From contig NZ_JAQGNT010000063.1 in assembly GCF_028291725.1 (NCBI RefSeq), positions 123,367-187,366 on the forward strand: a DNA stretch of 64,000 nucleotides, read 5' to 3'. The DNA comes from Hydrocarboniphaga sp. (GTDB lineage: Bacteria > Pseudomonadota > Gammaproteobacteria > Nevskiales > Nevskiaceae). How positions within the stretch are numbered: position 1 is the first letter of the stretch; each line of letters opens with the position of its first letter. The notes below the pieces were generated by a model. That model was given only the letters and a program-made list of their open reading frames with translations, had not been told where the DNA came from and did not search any database. This document shows, piece after piece, positions 18,082 through 29,604 of this stretch. The position numbers and the translations under genes were made by a program.

Positions 18082-18091
18082 CCCGTAGCCC

Positions 18092-18168
18092 GTAGGTTGG
18101 GGTGAGCTTGCGAACCCCAAAATGAGTTCCGCGCCTATGTTGGGGTTCGCAAGCTCACCCCAACCTAC
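18092..18168. repeat. GTAG-headed REP pair, family D copy 1
   Basis: Left half GTAGGTTGGGGTGAGCTTGC then GAACCCCAA; the right half is the inverse complement ending in CTAC at 18168. It lies between two convergent genes. On the minus strand the right head GTAG supplies the TAG stop of the GntR gene. A single family-D copy is at 63586-63620. Confidence 0.9.
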
Positions 18169-18869
18169 ACGTTGGCGCTGTCGCTGAAAATTTCGATGAA
18201 CACGCCGAAGATTCCGCGCAGGGCCGCGGCCGCACCCGGCCCGTCATCGGCACGCAGGCGTTCCAGCAAGGCCTCGTGCATCGGGTACATCGATGTCACG
18301 TCGCCGCCGGCGTCGGCGATGCGGCGCAATACCACGCGCGCGCGCACGTCCCAGATAAAGCTGTCCCAGGTGCGCAGAAAAGTCTGATTGTCGCTGGCCA
18401 GCACCAGCCGGCGGTGAAACTTCAGCGCGGCTTCGGCATGCGCGTCGCGGTCACGCCGATCCAGCGCGATGCGCATCTGTTCCAGCAGCACACCGAGTTC
18501 GTCGCAGAGCCCCGGCGCACAAGGCACTGCCAGCTCGGCGCAGCGCGCCTCGATCACCGAGCGCAACTCATAGGCTTCGCGCAGCGCGTCGACGTCAAAG
18601 GGCCGCACGCGCGTGCCGCGATACGGTTCCGACACGACCAGGTCGAGCGCAACCAACTCGCGCAGCGCTTCACGCACCGGCGCCTGGCTGACGTTGAATT
18701 CGCGTGCCAGGTTGAGCTCCTTGAAACGGAAATCCGACGGGTATGTGCCGTCCAGGATGCGCGAAATCAGCACATCGCGAATACGCGAATGCATGCAGGC
18801 GCGATTCAACGCGGGCTGCGACCCCACACCCGCCGATGCGTAACGGATGGCGGGCGTGACCGGTTTCAT
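18165..18869 (-). CDS. GntR-family transcriptional regulator (FCD/FadR-type)
   Basis: 234 residues. A winged-helix GntR domain at about 27-95 (RIRDVLISRILDGTYPSDFR, LNLAREFNVSQAPVREALRE, EPYRGTRVRPF) is followed by an all-helical FCD effector domain with the metal-binding His pattern (KFHRRLVLASDN, MHEALLERLRADD). FCD regulators usually respond to carboxylates. Its start overlaps the stop of the outer-membrane efflux gene (ATGA), so it is the last gene of the RND operon and may control it, although the ligand is unknown. The stop codon is formed by the head of a REP element, so the final residues (SDSANV) may be recent. Confidence 0.88.
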   Translation of the reverse strand: MKPVTPAIRYASAGVGSQPALNRACMHSRIRDVLISRILDGTYPSDFRFKELNLAREFNVSQAPVREALRELVALDLVVSEPYRGTRVRPFDVDALREAYELRSVIEARCAELAVPCAPGLCDELGVLLEQMRIALDRRDRDAHAEAALKFHRRLVLASDNQTFLRTWDSFIWDVRARVVLRRIADAGGDVTSMYPMHEALLERLRADDGPGAAAALRGIFGVFIEIFSDSANV

Positions 18870-20353
18870 GGAGCCGCTGCCTGCGCGGCGGAAACGGCGC
18901 CATCCGCCGCTTCCAGCTGATCGCGCGACCAGCCGCCACCGAGCGCGCGCACCAGTTGCACCGCGGCGGTGACCCGGCGAACCCGCGCGTCCAGCGCCGC
19001 GCGCTGCGCGGACAGCGCGGCGGTTTGCGTGGTGGTCACTTCCAGATAGCTGGCGACGCCCGAGGCATAGCGTTTGTTGGCGTGAAACAGCGAGCGCTGA
19101 GCCGCAGCAGCCGCGGTCTCGTCGCTGGCGACTTCGTCTGCAAGATGCCGCAGCGCCGCCAGGTTGTCCTCGACTTCCTGATACGCCGTCAGCACGCTCT
19201 TGCGATAGTTGGCGACGGCCTCATCAAAGGCCGCGCGCGACTGGCGGCGGATCGCCGACAGCGCACCGCCATCGAGAATCGGCGCGGTCACGCTGGGGCC
19301 GATCGACCAGTAGCGGCTCGGCGCGTCGAACCAGTCCGAGGTTCTGGTCGCCTCGTATCCGCCGCCCGCGCTGAAGCCGAACACCGGGAACCACGCCGCC
19401 TTGGCGACCCCGATCTCAGCGTTTGCCGCCGCGACCTGGCGCTCCGCCGACGCGATGTCGGGGCGGCGCTGCAGCAGCGTCGACGGCAGGCTGGTGACGA
19501 CCACCGGCGGCTCGCCGACGAATTCGGCCGGCGGCAGCGAAAACGCCGACGGGGCGAAGCCGAGCAGCACGGCGATGCCGTGTTCCAGTTGCGCACGCTG
19601 CAGCCTGGCAGCGGCGAGTTGCGCGCGCGTGTTGTTCAGCGTGGTTTCGGCCTGATCGACGTCGACGGCCGCGGCGATGCCGCCTTCGTAGCGATTGCGC
19701 GTCAGATCGAGCGCACGCTGGTAAGCCTTCAGGCTGTCTTCGAGCAGCCCGATGTCGGCATCGGTGCCGCGCAGCTGAAAGTACTGGCTGGCGAGCTCCG
19801 CCTGCAGGCTCAGCTGCAGGGCAGCGAGATCGCCTGCGCTGGCTTCGAGCCTGCGGTCGGCTGCGTTGCGCGCATTGCGCAGCCGGCCGAATACATCGAT
19901 CTCCCATGACAGATTCAGCGACGCCAGGAAATCATTGCCGGTGCCGCTCACGCCGTCAGCGCCCGGTGCGTTTGCCGAAGCGCCCGCGCGCGTCGCCGCG
20001 GCATTCGCGGACAGCGAGGGATAAAGGCCCGACTGCGACTGCCGCGCCAGTGCGCGCGCCTGCTCGTAGCGTGCGACCGCGGCCTGCAGATCGGGACTGG
20101 CGGCGGCCAGCTGCGCCTGCAACTCGTCGAGCTTGGGATCGGCGAACGGTGCCCACCAGTGGCCGCGCGGCGCGGCGTCGGCAGGCTGTGCCGGCTGCCA
20201 GCCAGCAACGGGCTCGGCGGCTTCCTTGAAGCTGCTGCTCGCCGGCGCGGCCGGCGCCTGGTACGGCGGCGCCAGCGAACAAGCCGGCACCAGCGCCGCC
20301 GCCAGCAGCGGCAGCAGTTGTCGCAGCGGCGTTAACGGCGGGCGCCTGATCAC
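18866..20353 (-). CDS. RND efflux outer-membrane factor, NodT-family lipoprotein
   Basis: 495 residues; the third component of the tripartite efflux pump encoded by this operon. The signal peptide ends in LVPAC, giving lipidation at Cys25. Two TolC-type repeats are visible, with the motifs LNLSWEIDVFGRLRNARNAA, RRPDIASAERQVAAANAEIG, GPSVTAPILDGG and YQEVEDNLAALRHLADE. The GTG start (20353) overlaps the stop of the membrane-fusion protein as GTGA. It forms the outer-membrane channel that would dock to the periplasmic adaptor and the RND permease. Confidence 0.93.
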   Translation of the reverse strand: MIRRPPLTPLRQLLPLLAAALVPACSLAPPYQAPAAPASSSFKEAAEPVAGWQPAQPADAAPRGHWWAPFADPKLDELQAQLAAASPDLQAAVARYEQARALARQSQSGLYPSLSANAAATRAGASANAPGADGVSGTGNDFLASLNLSWEIDVFGRLRNARNAADRRLEASAGDLAALQLSLQAELASQYFQLRGTDADIGLLEDSLKAYQRALDLTRNRYEGGIAAAVDVDQAETTLNNTRAQLAAARLQRAQLEHGIAVLLGFAPSAFSLPPAEFVGEPPVVVTSLPSTLLQRRPDIASAERQVAAANAEIGVAKAAWFPVFGFSAGGGYEATRTSDWFDAPSRYWSIGPSVTAPILDGGALSAIRRQSRAAFDEAVANYRKSVLTAYQEVEDNLAALRHLADEVASDETAAAAAQRSLFHANKRYASGVASYLEVTTTQTAALSAQRAALDARVRRVTAAVQLVRALGGGWSRDQLEAADGAVSAAQAAAP

Positions 20354-21543
20354 GACTTCGCTTCCGCGACCGGCGGCACCGCGGCGGGCTGCACCAGGCG
20401 CACCCGGATGCCGTCGGTCATCGAATCCGAAGGCGCGATGATCACCTGATCACTGCGGCTGATACCGTCGACGATCTCGATCTGGGTGCCGAGATCGCGG
20501 CCCAGCTTGACCGGTTTCATCACCACTTTCTGATCCGGGCCGACCGTGGCGACGCGCAGGCCCGAGCCATTGAACAGCAGCGTATTCGACGGCAGCAGCA
20601 GCGCGCCGCTGCCGGTCTGCGCCGGGATCTTGAAGCGGACTTCGGCATACGCACCGGGCAGCAGCAGGCCATCGGCGTTGTCGACCTTGAGTTCCGCCAG
20701 CAAGGTGCGCGAGCCGGCGTCGAGCGCGCCCGAAGTCCGCGCGACCGTCGCCGTCACCGGCGTGCCGGGCCGATCGGGGAAACGCACTTCAGCAATCAGC
20801 CCGGGCTGCATCGATGCCGCGTATTGCTGCGGCACGCTGACGTAGAGTCGCAGCGAACGCATGTCGGCGATGCGGAACAGCTCACCGCCGCTGCTGCCGG
20901 AGGCGATCAACCGGCCCAGGTCGGTACTGCGCGCGGTGATCACCCCGTCGAAAGGCGCGACGATCTTCTTGAAGCCGGACAGCTCGCGCAGCCGCTGCAA
21001 CTCGGCGCGAGCCGCGTTCAGCGAAGCGCTGCTCGCAGCGGCGGCGGCGATCTTCTCGTCGGCTTCCTGTTTGGAAACCGAATCGCTTTCACGCAGGTCG
21101 CGCCAGCGCTCGGCAGTGACCTGCGCGATCTTCTCGTTGGCCTGGGCGCTGGCGAGATCGGCCTGGGACGCGCGCAGCTGCTGATCGAGTTCCGGTGCAT
21201 CGATCTCGGCCAGCTCCTGGCCGGCCTTGACCTTGGTACCGATGTCAACCAGCCAGTGCCGCAGGTAACCGTCGGTGCGCGCGTAAATCGGCGCCTCGGA
21301 CTGCGCCTGCACATTGCCGGGCAACAGCAGTTCGAGCTCGCCGGCGGATGCCTGCGGCTTCACCACCTGCACCGGCTGGGCAATCTGCGCGTCGGTCGCT
21401 TTGTCCAGGCTGGCGCTGGCGCGATGCCGCGAAAACAGCCCCCAGGTGATCAGCACCCCCGCCACCACGATGATGATCAGGCTGGTGCGGGCCATGCCGC
21501 GCTGGCGCTGCGCATGGAGCATCTCGGGTGTCGGGGTTTGCAT
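20350..21543 (-). CDS. RND efflux periplasmic adaptor (membrane fusion protein)
   Basis: 397 residues starting at ATG 21543, which has an AAGGA Shine-Dalgarno 8 nt upstream. A longer frame opens with GTG 21612 and overlaps the permease stop, so it cannot be excluded. One N-terminal membrane helix (about 19-40) precedes a biotinyl-lipoyl-like domain (APIYARTDGYLRHWLVDIG, GQELAEIDAPELDQQL), a helical hairpin rich in Ala/Glu/Arg, and the beta-barrel region (IVAPFDGVITARSTDLGRL, LPGAYAEVRFKI). It bridges the inner-membrane permease and the outer-membrane channel. Confidence 0.92.
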   Translation of the reverse strand: MQTPTPEMLHAQRQRGMARTSLIIIVVAGVLITWGLFSRHRASASLDKATDAQIAQPVQVVKPQASAGELELLLPGNVQAQSEAPIYARTDGYLRHWLVDIGTKVKAGQELAEIDAPELDQQLRASQADLASAQANEKIAQVTAERWRDLRESDSVSKQEADEKIAAAAASSASLNAARAELQRLRELSGFKKIVAPFDGVITARSTDLGRLIASGSSGGELFRIADMRSLRLYVSVPQQYAASMQPGLIAEVRFPDRPGTPVTATVARTSGALDAGSRTLLAELKVDNADGLLLPGAYAEVRFKIPAQTGSGALLLPSNTLLFNGSGLRVATVGPDQKVVMKPVKLGRDLGTQIEIVDGISRSDQVIIAPSDSMTDGIRVRLVQPAAVPPVAEAKS

Positions 21544-21604
21544 CGCGAATTCCTTGGGTGAAAGCTTGCGGCGGTCAGACGGCGGGTCAGATGCTGGGAT
21601 GGAC

Positions 21605-24781
<3,177 letters not shown>

Positions 24782-24837
24782 GAGGGCAGTCTTCCAGACG
24801 GCGGCGGCAGGGCTGAAGGTGGCCTGCCAGATCATCG

Positions 24838-24880
24838 ATTATCGATAATTTACCGATCGCTTGGCAAGACCGATCGGTAA
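24838..24880 (-). promoter_or_regulatory. Promoter and inverted-repeat operator of the RND operon
   Basis: On the minus strand TTGCCA (24867-24862), an 18-nt spacer and GATAAT (24843-24838) form a promoter 57 bp before the permease ATG. The inverted repeat TTACCGATCG (24850-24859) / CGATCGGTAA (24871-24880) flanks the -35, with centres 21 bp apart. ACCGATCGGT-type half-sites resemble those bound by TetR-family repressors of efflux pumps. The cognate regulator is not identified; the operon's own GntR gene is one candidate. Confidence 0.55.
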
Positions 24881-24921
24881 CAAGTTGAATCGATCATGCC
24901 GTGGACGAGCCCGTCCGGGCG

Positions 24922-25419
24922 CTAATCGTCGGCGACGCCGATGTCGGCAATTCGAACGTCGAGATCGCCTGCAGGCCTCGGCCAGGTCACGATGTCGCCC
25001 CGCTTAGCTCCGTCGACGGCGCGCGCCAGCGGGGCCACCCAGCTGAGCAGGCCTTCAGCCGGGTCGGCCTCGTCCTCGCCGACGATCCGATAACGATGCC
25101 GGGTACCGGACTCCAGCTCCACCAGTTCGATGCAGTGGCCGAAGGCGACGCGCTCGGGCCGGTAATCCGGTTCGGATGAAAGCTCGATCGCCGCCAGCAG
25201 CCGCGCCTGCAGCCAGCGCAGCTCGCGTTGCAGACTGGAACGCTCGCCGGCGTGTAGCGGCGCGTCGCCAATCAGCGCCAGCCGCCGCTGGCACGTATCG
25301 AAGCGCTCGCGCAACAGGCGCAGCCCGCGCGGGGTCACATAATTGGGATGCGAGCTCAGCGGCATGTCGCCGGTGTCGTCTGCCGGCGTATCGGATTCCT
25401 TGACGAAGGCGCGGCTCAT
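24922..25419 (-). CDS. Divergent GreA/GreB-family transcription factor
   Basis: 165 residues. The C-terminal domain is clearly GreA/GreB-like: VAFGHCIELVELESGTRHRY followed by RIVGEDEADPAEGLLSWVAP and LARAVDGAKRGDIVTWPRPA. The N-terminal half is helical and coiled-coil-like (LRLLRERFDTCQRRLA, LQRELRWLQARLLAAIE). The usual Gre tip with its acidic pair (D/E-x-x-E-N in GreA/GreB) is replaced by HAGERSSLQREL, so RNA-cleavage stimulation by the standard mechanism is doubtful. Similar proteins are annotated as GreAB-like factors in other Proteobacteria. It probably binds RNA polymerase through the secondary channel, but its effect is unknown. Confidence 0.8.
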   Translation of the reverse strand: MSRAFVKESDTPADDTGDMPLSSHPNYVTPRGLRLLRERFDTCQRRLALIGDAPLHAGERSSLQRELRWLQARLLAAIELSSEPDYRPERVAFGHCIELVELESGTRHRYRIVGEDEADPAEGLLSWVAPLARAVDGAKRGDIVTWPRPAGDLDVRIADIGVADD

Positions 25420-25462
25420 GCAGGATGGAGCGCAGGCGACGCCGAAGGTTCAATCGAAGCGG

Positions 25463-25540
25463 GAGTAACCCGTAGGGTCATGACCCGCCGCTTGTATTGC
25501 GGAACCAGCAAAAGCGGCGGGTCGCGACCCGCCCAGGCAC
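25463..25540. repeat. Degenerate family-B-like palindrome pair
   Basis: GTAGGGTCATGACCC followed by GCCGCTTG, then GCGGCGGGTCGCGACCCGCC. Each half is a palindrome related in sequence to family B (GCGGGTCAT). The arms are less regular than in the intact copies, suggesting a decayed or variant REP between the Gre-like gene and fdxA. Confidence 0.5.
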
Positions 25541-25548
25541 AGACGAGA

Positions 25549-25872
25549 CTAGCGCTCGAGCAGCTTGAGCTTGTCCGGCTTTCCATCCCAGTCCTTGGCC
25601 TCGGGCGGCTGCTCCTGTTTCTCGGTGATCACCGGCCACAGCTTGGTCAGCTCGGCATTCAGCGCCTTGAACGCGGCCTGGTGCTCCGGCAAATCGTCCT
25701 CGGCGAAGATCGCCTCGGCCGGGCATTCCGGCTCGCACAGCGTGCAGTCAATGCACTCCTCCGGATCGATCACCAGGAAGTTCGGACCTTCATGGAAACA
25801 ATCGACCGGGCACACCTCGACGCAGTCGGTGTATTTGCACTTGATGCAGTTTTCAGTGACGACAAATGTCAT
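25549..25872 (-). CDS. fdxA: Seven-iron ferredoxin FdxA
   Basis: 107 residues, a typical 7Fe (3Fe-4S plus 4Fe-4S) ferredoxin. Cluster ligands are visible as C9-x2-C12-x4-C17-x3-C21 with a further Cys at 25 ([10 protein letters not shown]), and [12 protein letters not shown] for the second cluster. The C-terminal extension [20 protein letters not shown] is typical of proteobacterial FdxA. It acts as a low-potential electron carrier in the cytoplasm. I start at [17 protein letters not shown]; a longer upstream frame has no ferredoxin character. It is divergent from gshA, with 171 bp between starts that must hold both promoters. Confidence 0.95.
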   Translation of the reverse strand: MTFVVTENCIKCKYTDCVEVCPVDCFHEGPNFLVIDPEECIDCTLCEPECPAEAIFAEDDLPEHQAAFKALNAELTKLWPVITEKQEQPPEAKDWDGKPDKLKLLER

Positions 25873-26043
25873 GGCGCGGCTGGAAGTCCGGGAGGCTGGG
25901 AATGATGGCGAAGCGCGGCGCATTGTAGCCGATGCCGCCACAGGGCAGCCCCTCATCCGGACGATGGCGGGGATCAACGCCGCCGGACGTCCGGCCGACG
26001 GTGGAGTTACCATGCGCGTCACTTCAAAGCACCGGATTCGACC

Positions 26044-27354
26044 ATGGCCGACGACGCCCTCGCCCTCACCAGCGGCAACACCTCACCGCTGCTGAGCTTC
26101 GAGACGCAGCTGCTGCAGAAGTCCCCGGACATCGAAGCCTGGTTCCGCAGCCAGTGGCACCAGACCGCCCCACCCTTCTACTGCTCGGTGGATCTGCGCA
26201 ACGCCGGCTTCAAGCTGGCGCCGGTGGACACCAACCTGTTCCCGGGCGGATTCAACAACCTCAACCCCGAGTTCGAAACCGTCTGCGTGCAGGCGATCCA
26301 GTCGGCGGTCGAGCGCGTCTGCCCGACCGCCACCAGCCTGCTGCTGGTGCCCGAGAACCACACGCGCAACAAGTTCTACCTGGAAAACGTCGCGACGCTG
26401 TACGACCTGATCCAGAAAGCCGGCTTCCACGTGCGCATCGGTTCCTTGCTGCCGGACCTGCGTGAACCGACCGAACTGCTGCTCGAGATCTCCGGCCGCA
26501 AGCTGCTGCTCGAGCCGCTGCAGCGTACTGGCGACAAGCTGCATCTGTCGGGCTTCGAACCCTGCCTGGTGCTACTGAACAACGATCTGTCCGGCGGCAT
26601 TCCGGAGATCCTGCAGAATCTCGACCAGAACGTGATGCCGCCCCAGGCGCTGGGCTGGCATTCGCGGCTCAAGTCTTCGCACTTCAGCTATTACCGCGAA
26701 GTCGCGCGCGAATTCGGTGAGATCGCCGGCATCGATTCCTGGTGGGTCGATCCGCTGTTCCGCAACTGCGGCCAGATCAACTTCCTGAAGCGCGAAGGCG
26801 AAGAATGCCTGATCAGCAACGTCGAACTGCTGCTCGAGGACATCACCGCCAAGTACAAGCAGTACGACATCAAGGAGCAGCCCTTCGTCATCGTCAAGAG
26901 CGACGCCGGCACCTACGGCATGAGCGTGATGACGGTGCGCAGCGTCGACGAACTGCGCGAAATGAACCGCAAGGCACGCACCCACATGGCGAGCGCCAAG
27001 GAAGGCCGCGACGTCACCGGCGCGATCATCCAGGAAGGCGTCTACACCTTCGAGACCTGGGGCGCCGAGCAGCACACCGCCGAGCCGGTGGTCTACATGA
27101 TCGACCGCTTCGTGGTCGGCGGCTTCTATCGCGTCAATGAGAAGCGTGGCAACCAGGAGAATCTGAATTCGCCCGGAATGTCGTTCAAGCCGCTGCCGTT
27201 CGAAAGCTGCTGCAGCCACCCGGACCGCCGGCTGTCACCGGACGCGATGCCGAACCGCGCCTACGCTTACGGCGTGGTCGCGCGATTGGCGCTGCTGGCC
27301 GCGGCACGGGAAGTCGCGGCATCGCGCGAGCAGCTCGCGGCCAAGGCCGCCTAA
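26044..27354 (+). CDS. gshA: Glutamate--cysteine ligase, proteobacterial GshA of the Acidithiobacillus type
   Basis: 436 residues. Catalyses the first step of glutathione synthesis. It belongs to the family first defined from A. ferrooxidans (TIGR02049-like), unrelated in sequence to E. coli GshA. Recognisable blocks are [74 protein letters not shown] and [20 protein letters not shown]. Start chosen at ATG 26044, which gives the usual family N-terminus region ([20 protein letters not shown]). In related genomes gshA and gshB are often neighbours; here they are separated by 7.8 kb. The stop is 11 bp from the stop of the convergent MFS gene. Confidence 0.93.
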   Translation: MADDALALTSGNTSPLLSFETQLLQKSPDIEAWFRSQWHQTAPPFYCSVDLRNAGFKLAPVDTNLFPGGFNNLNPEFETVCVQAIQSAVERVCPTATSLLLVPENHTRNKFYLENVATLYDLIQKAGFHVRIGSLLPDLREPTELLLEISGRKLLLEPLQRTGDKLHLSGFEPCLVLLNNDLSGGIPEILQNLDQNVMPPQALGWHSRLKSSHFSYYREVAREFGEIAGIDSWWVDPLFRNCGQINFLKREGEECLISNVELLLEDITAKYKQYDIKEQPFVIVKSDAGTYGMSVMTVRSVDELREMNRKARTHMASAKEGRDVTGAIIQEGVYTFETWGAEQHTAEPVVYMIDRFVVGGFYRVNEKRGNQENLNSPGMSFKPLPFESCCSHPDRRLSPDAMPNRAYAYGVVARLALLAAAREVAASREQLAAKAA

Positions 27355-27365
27355 GGAATCATTGA

Positions 27366-28682
27366 TCAGCCCGGCCTGCCGGCCGCCTGTCTGGCGTAGC
27401 TGAGCCGGAACGGCGCCAGGCCCCAGCCGAGCAGCGCCGCGGCGCCGGCAAACGCGATCACGCAGACGATCATCAGCGACTGCCCGACGGCGCGGTCGTC
27501 GGCGAACACCGTCTCGGTCAGCACGGCCACGCAGGTCGGCCCCAAGCCCAGGCCCACCAGGTTGATCACAAACAGATAAATAGCCGAGGCCTGCGCGCGC
27601 ATCGCCGGCGGCACGATCTCCTGCACGCCAGCGGCGGCGACACCAAACGGCGCCGCCATCAGCAGCACGACCGGAATCAGCCAGAATGTCGCGGCGACGT
27701 CGCTGTGCACACGCAGCAAAGCGATCACGCAGGGGATCGCCAGCAGTGCCGACCACAGGCCGAGCCGCATCGTCGCGTCGCTGACGCCGCGCCGCTGCAG
27801 GCGGTCCGCGATGGCACCGGCGCCGACCACGCCGAGCACACCGAAGATCGTCACGACCACGCCGTAGATCATGCCGACCTTGGCCGGGCTCCAGCCATGC
27901 ACGCGGATGAAGAAGCTCGGCAGCCAGGCGCTGCCGGCATAACTGGCGAGTGCGATCAGGCCGAAGCCGAAATGATGCGCGGCCAGCACCCGCTTGTTTG
28001 CGCGCAATTCCGCGAGCACCGCGGCGAACGGCAGCCGCGCCGCGCGCTCGGCGGACCGCGGCGGCTCGCGGATCGCCAGCAGCAGCAGCGCGAACAGCAC
28101 GCCGATGCCGCCGAGCACCAGGAACACCGTCTGCCAGGGACGTATCGCGCCGAGCAGCGGCAAAACCAGATCGCCACGGGCCGACGCGAACTCGATGATC
28201 AGACCACCCAGCAGATAGGCGATACCCGAGCCCAGCGAAATGCCCATCGAATAGATGCTGATCGCGGTCGCGCGCTGCTGTTGCGGCACGGTATCGGCGA
28301 TCAGCGAATACGCGGCCGGCGACAGCGCCGCCTCACCAACGCCGACGCCGATGCGCGCCAGAAACATCTGCGCATAATGCTGCGCAAGGCCGCAGGCGGC
28401 GGTCGCCAGGCTCCAGGCGAGCACGCCGAACACGATCAGTCCGCGCCGGCTGCGCGTATCCGCCCAGCGCGCCAGCGGAATGCCGCAGACTGTGTAGAAC
28501 AGCGCGAACGACAGGCCCATCAGCAGGCTCATCTGCGTATCGCCTATACCCAGATCGCGGCGTATCGGCCCGACCAGCAGGCTCAGAATCTGCCGATCGA
28601 CGAAGGACAGCACATAGGCCAGCGTCAGCAACGCGACGACGAACCAGACATAGGCCCTGGAGCGTTCGGATTGGTTGATCAT
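27366..28682 (-). CDS. MFS transporter, spinster-like group
   Basis: 438 residues with twelve predicted membrane helices. N-terminal signature LLTLAYVLSFVDRQILSLLV followed by GPIRRDLGIGDTQMSLLMG, motif A GIPLARWADTRSRRGLI and ARIGVGVGEAALSPAAYSLI are characteristic of the spinster-like MFS group, common in catabolic loci of hydrocarbon- and steroid-degrading Proteobacteria. The substrate is not determinable. The start overlaps the stop of the upstream TetR gene (ATGA at 28679-28682), so the two form an operon. It is convergent with gshA. Confidence 0.86.
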   Translation of the reverse strand: MINQSERSRAYVWFVVALLTLAYVLSFVDRQILSLLVGPIRRDLGIGDTQMSLLMGLSFALFYTVCGIPLARWADTRSRRGLIVFGVLAWSLATAACGLAQHYAQMFLARIGVGVGEAALSPAAYSLIADTVPQQQRATAISIYSMGISLGSGIAYLLGGLIIEFASARGDLVLPLLGAIRPWQTVFLVLGGIGVLFALLLLAIREPPRSAERAARLPFAAVLAELRANKRVLAAHHFGFGLIALASYAGSAWLPSFFIRVHGWSPAKVGMIYGVVVTIFGVLGVVGAGAIADRLQRRGVSDATMRLGLWSALLAIPCVIALLRVHSDVAATFWLIPVVLLMAAPFGVAAAGVQEIVPPAMRAQASAIYLFVINLVGLGLGPTCVAVLTETVFADDRAVGQSLMIVCVIAFAGAAALLGWGLAPFRLSYARQAAGRPG

Positions 28683-29533
28683 TGTCGGTCCTCGGGGCGG
28701 TCCTCGAATGGGCTGAAATCACCGGATAGAGCGGCGCGTGCGGCAGCCGGCAAGCCATAAATCGTCAGCGTCAGGTAGAGCACCACCGGCAGCATCTGCT
28801 GCAGCTCCCTGGCGCCGCCGGATTCGATCTGCGCGGTGACGATCTTGTTGATGCCGCCGACCAGCGCCAGGTAAGCCGTATCCGGCAACTCGGGCAAAGC
28901 CGGGTCCTGCTTGCGGCAGCGCTTGTGCAAGCTGCGGTGCAGCGCGGCGAACTGCTCATGCGCCTCGGCGCGGCGCCGGATCGCGGCCGGCCCCGCCGAA
29001 CGCACGCCGACGAAAAACGCCTGCGACAACACCGGTTCCGCGGCCAGGAATTCCAGGTAGGCCGTGTGCGCCGCGCGGATCTGCGCCAGCACAGCGGTCC
29101 GCTGCTTCTGTGCCTGGTCCAGCGCCTCGATCAGCGCCTCGTGCACGGCGTCATAGGCCGCCAGGAAGCAGGATTCCTTGTCGCGGAACAGCTCGTAGAA
29201 CGTACGCCGCGATATCCGCACCTCGGCGAGCACGTCGGCGACGCTGGCGCCGACGTAACCCTTGCGCGCCACCGCCTGCGCCATGCCCAGCAGCAGGCGC
29301 TGGCGCTGGTTGTTGACGACTTCGGCCGAGGACGGCCGCGCCAGCGGCGCTATCCGCCAGAACGCGGGCTTGGCCGCGGGCGGAGTGGCCGCCGCAACCG
29401 GCTTGTTCGAAGCTGATTGATCGGCCTTCCCGGCAAGCGGCGTGGAGGCCGGCCTGACCGCTTTCGTGACGCCAGCTGTAGCCGCTTTTTTTGCCACGAC
29501 CGATGCCTTTGACATATCGATAGACGTTGACAT
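28679..29533 (-). CDS. TetR/AcrR-family transcriptional regulator with basic N-terminal extension
   Basis: 284 residues. The TetR DNA-binding domain is at about residues 76-125 (LLLGMAQAVARKGYVGASVA, DVLAEVRISRRTFYELFRDK), followed by a helical ligand domain. The first about 70 residues are rich in Ala, Lys and Pro (KASVVAKKAATAGVTKAVRP) and resemble no known domain. A second Met at 29515 may be the true start, because a TATAAA (29538-29533) overlaps the first ATG. Overlap with the downstream MFS gene suggests it controls that transporter, and it may also act on the divergent M28-TonB-esterase genes through the AACATGTT palindrome at 29543-29550. Confidence 0.85.
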   Translation of the reverse strand: MSTSIDMSKASVVAKKAATAGVTKAVRPASTPLAGKADQSASNKPVAAATPPAAKPAFWRIAPLARPSSAEVVNNQRQRLLLGMAQAVARKGYVGASVADVLAEVRISRRTFYELFRDKESCFLAAYDAVHEALIEALDQAQKQRTAVLAQIRAAHTAYLEFLAAEPVLSQAFFVGVRSAGPAAIRRRAEAHEQFAALHRSLHKRCRKQDPALPELPDTAYLALVGGINKIVTAQIESGGARELQQMLPVVLYLTLTIYGLPAAARAALSGDFSPFEDRPEDRQ

Positions 29534-29604
29534 TTATACAGAAACATGTTCGTTTACGCGAGCACCTGGCGGCAGTACGATAGACCAATAAACAGGAGAC
29601 GCAG

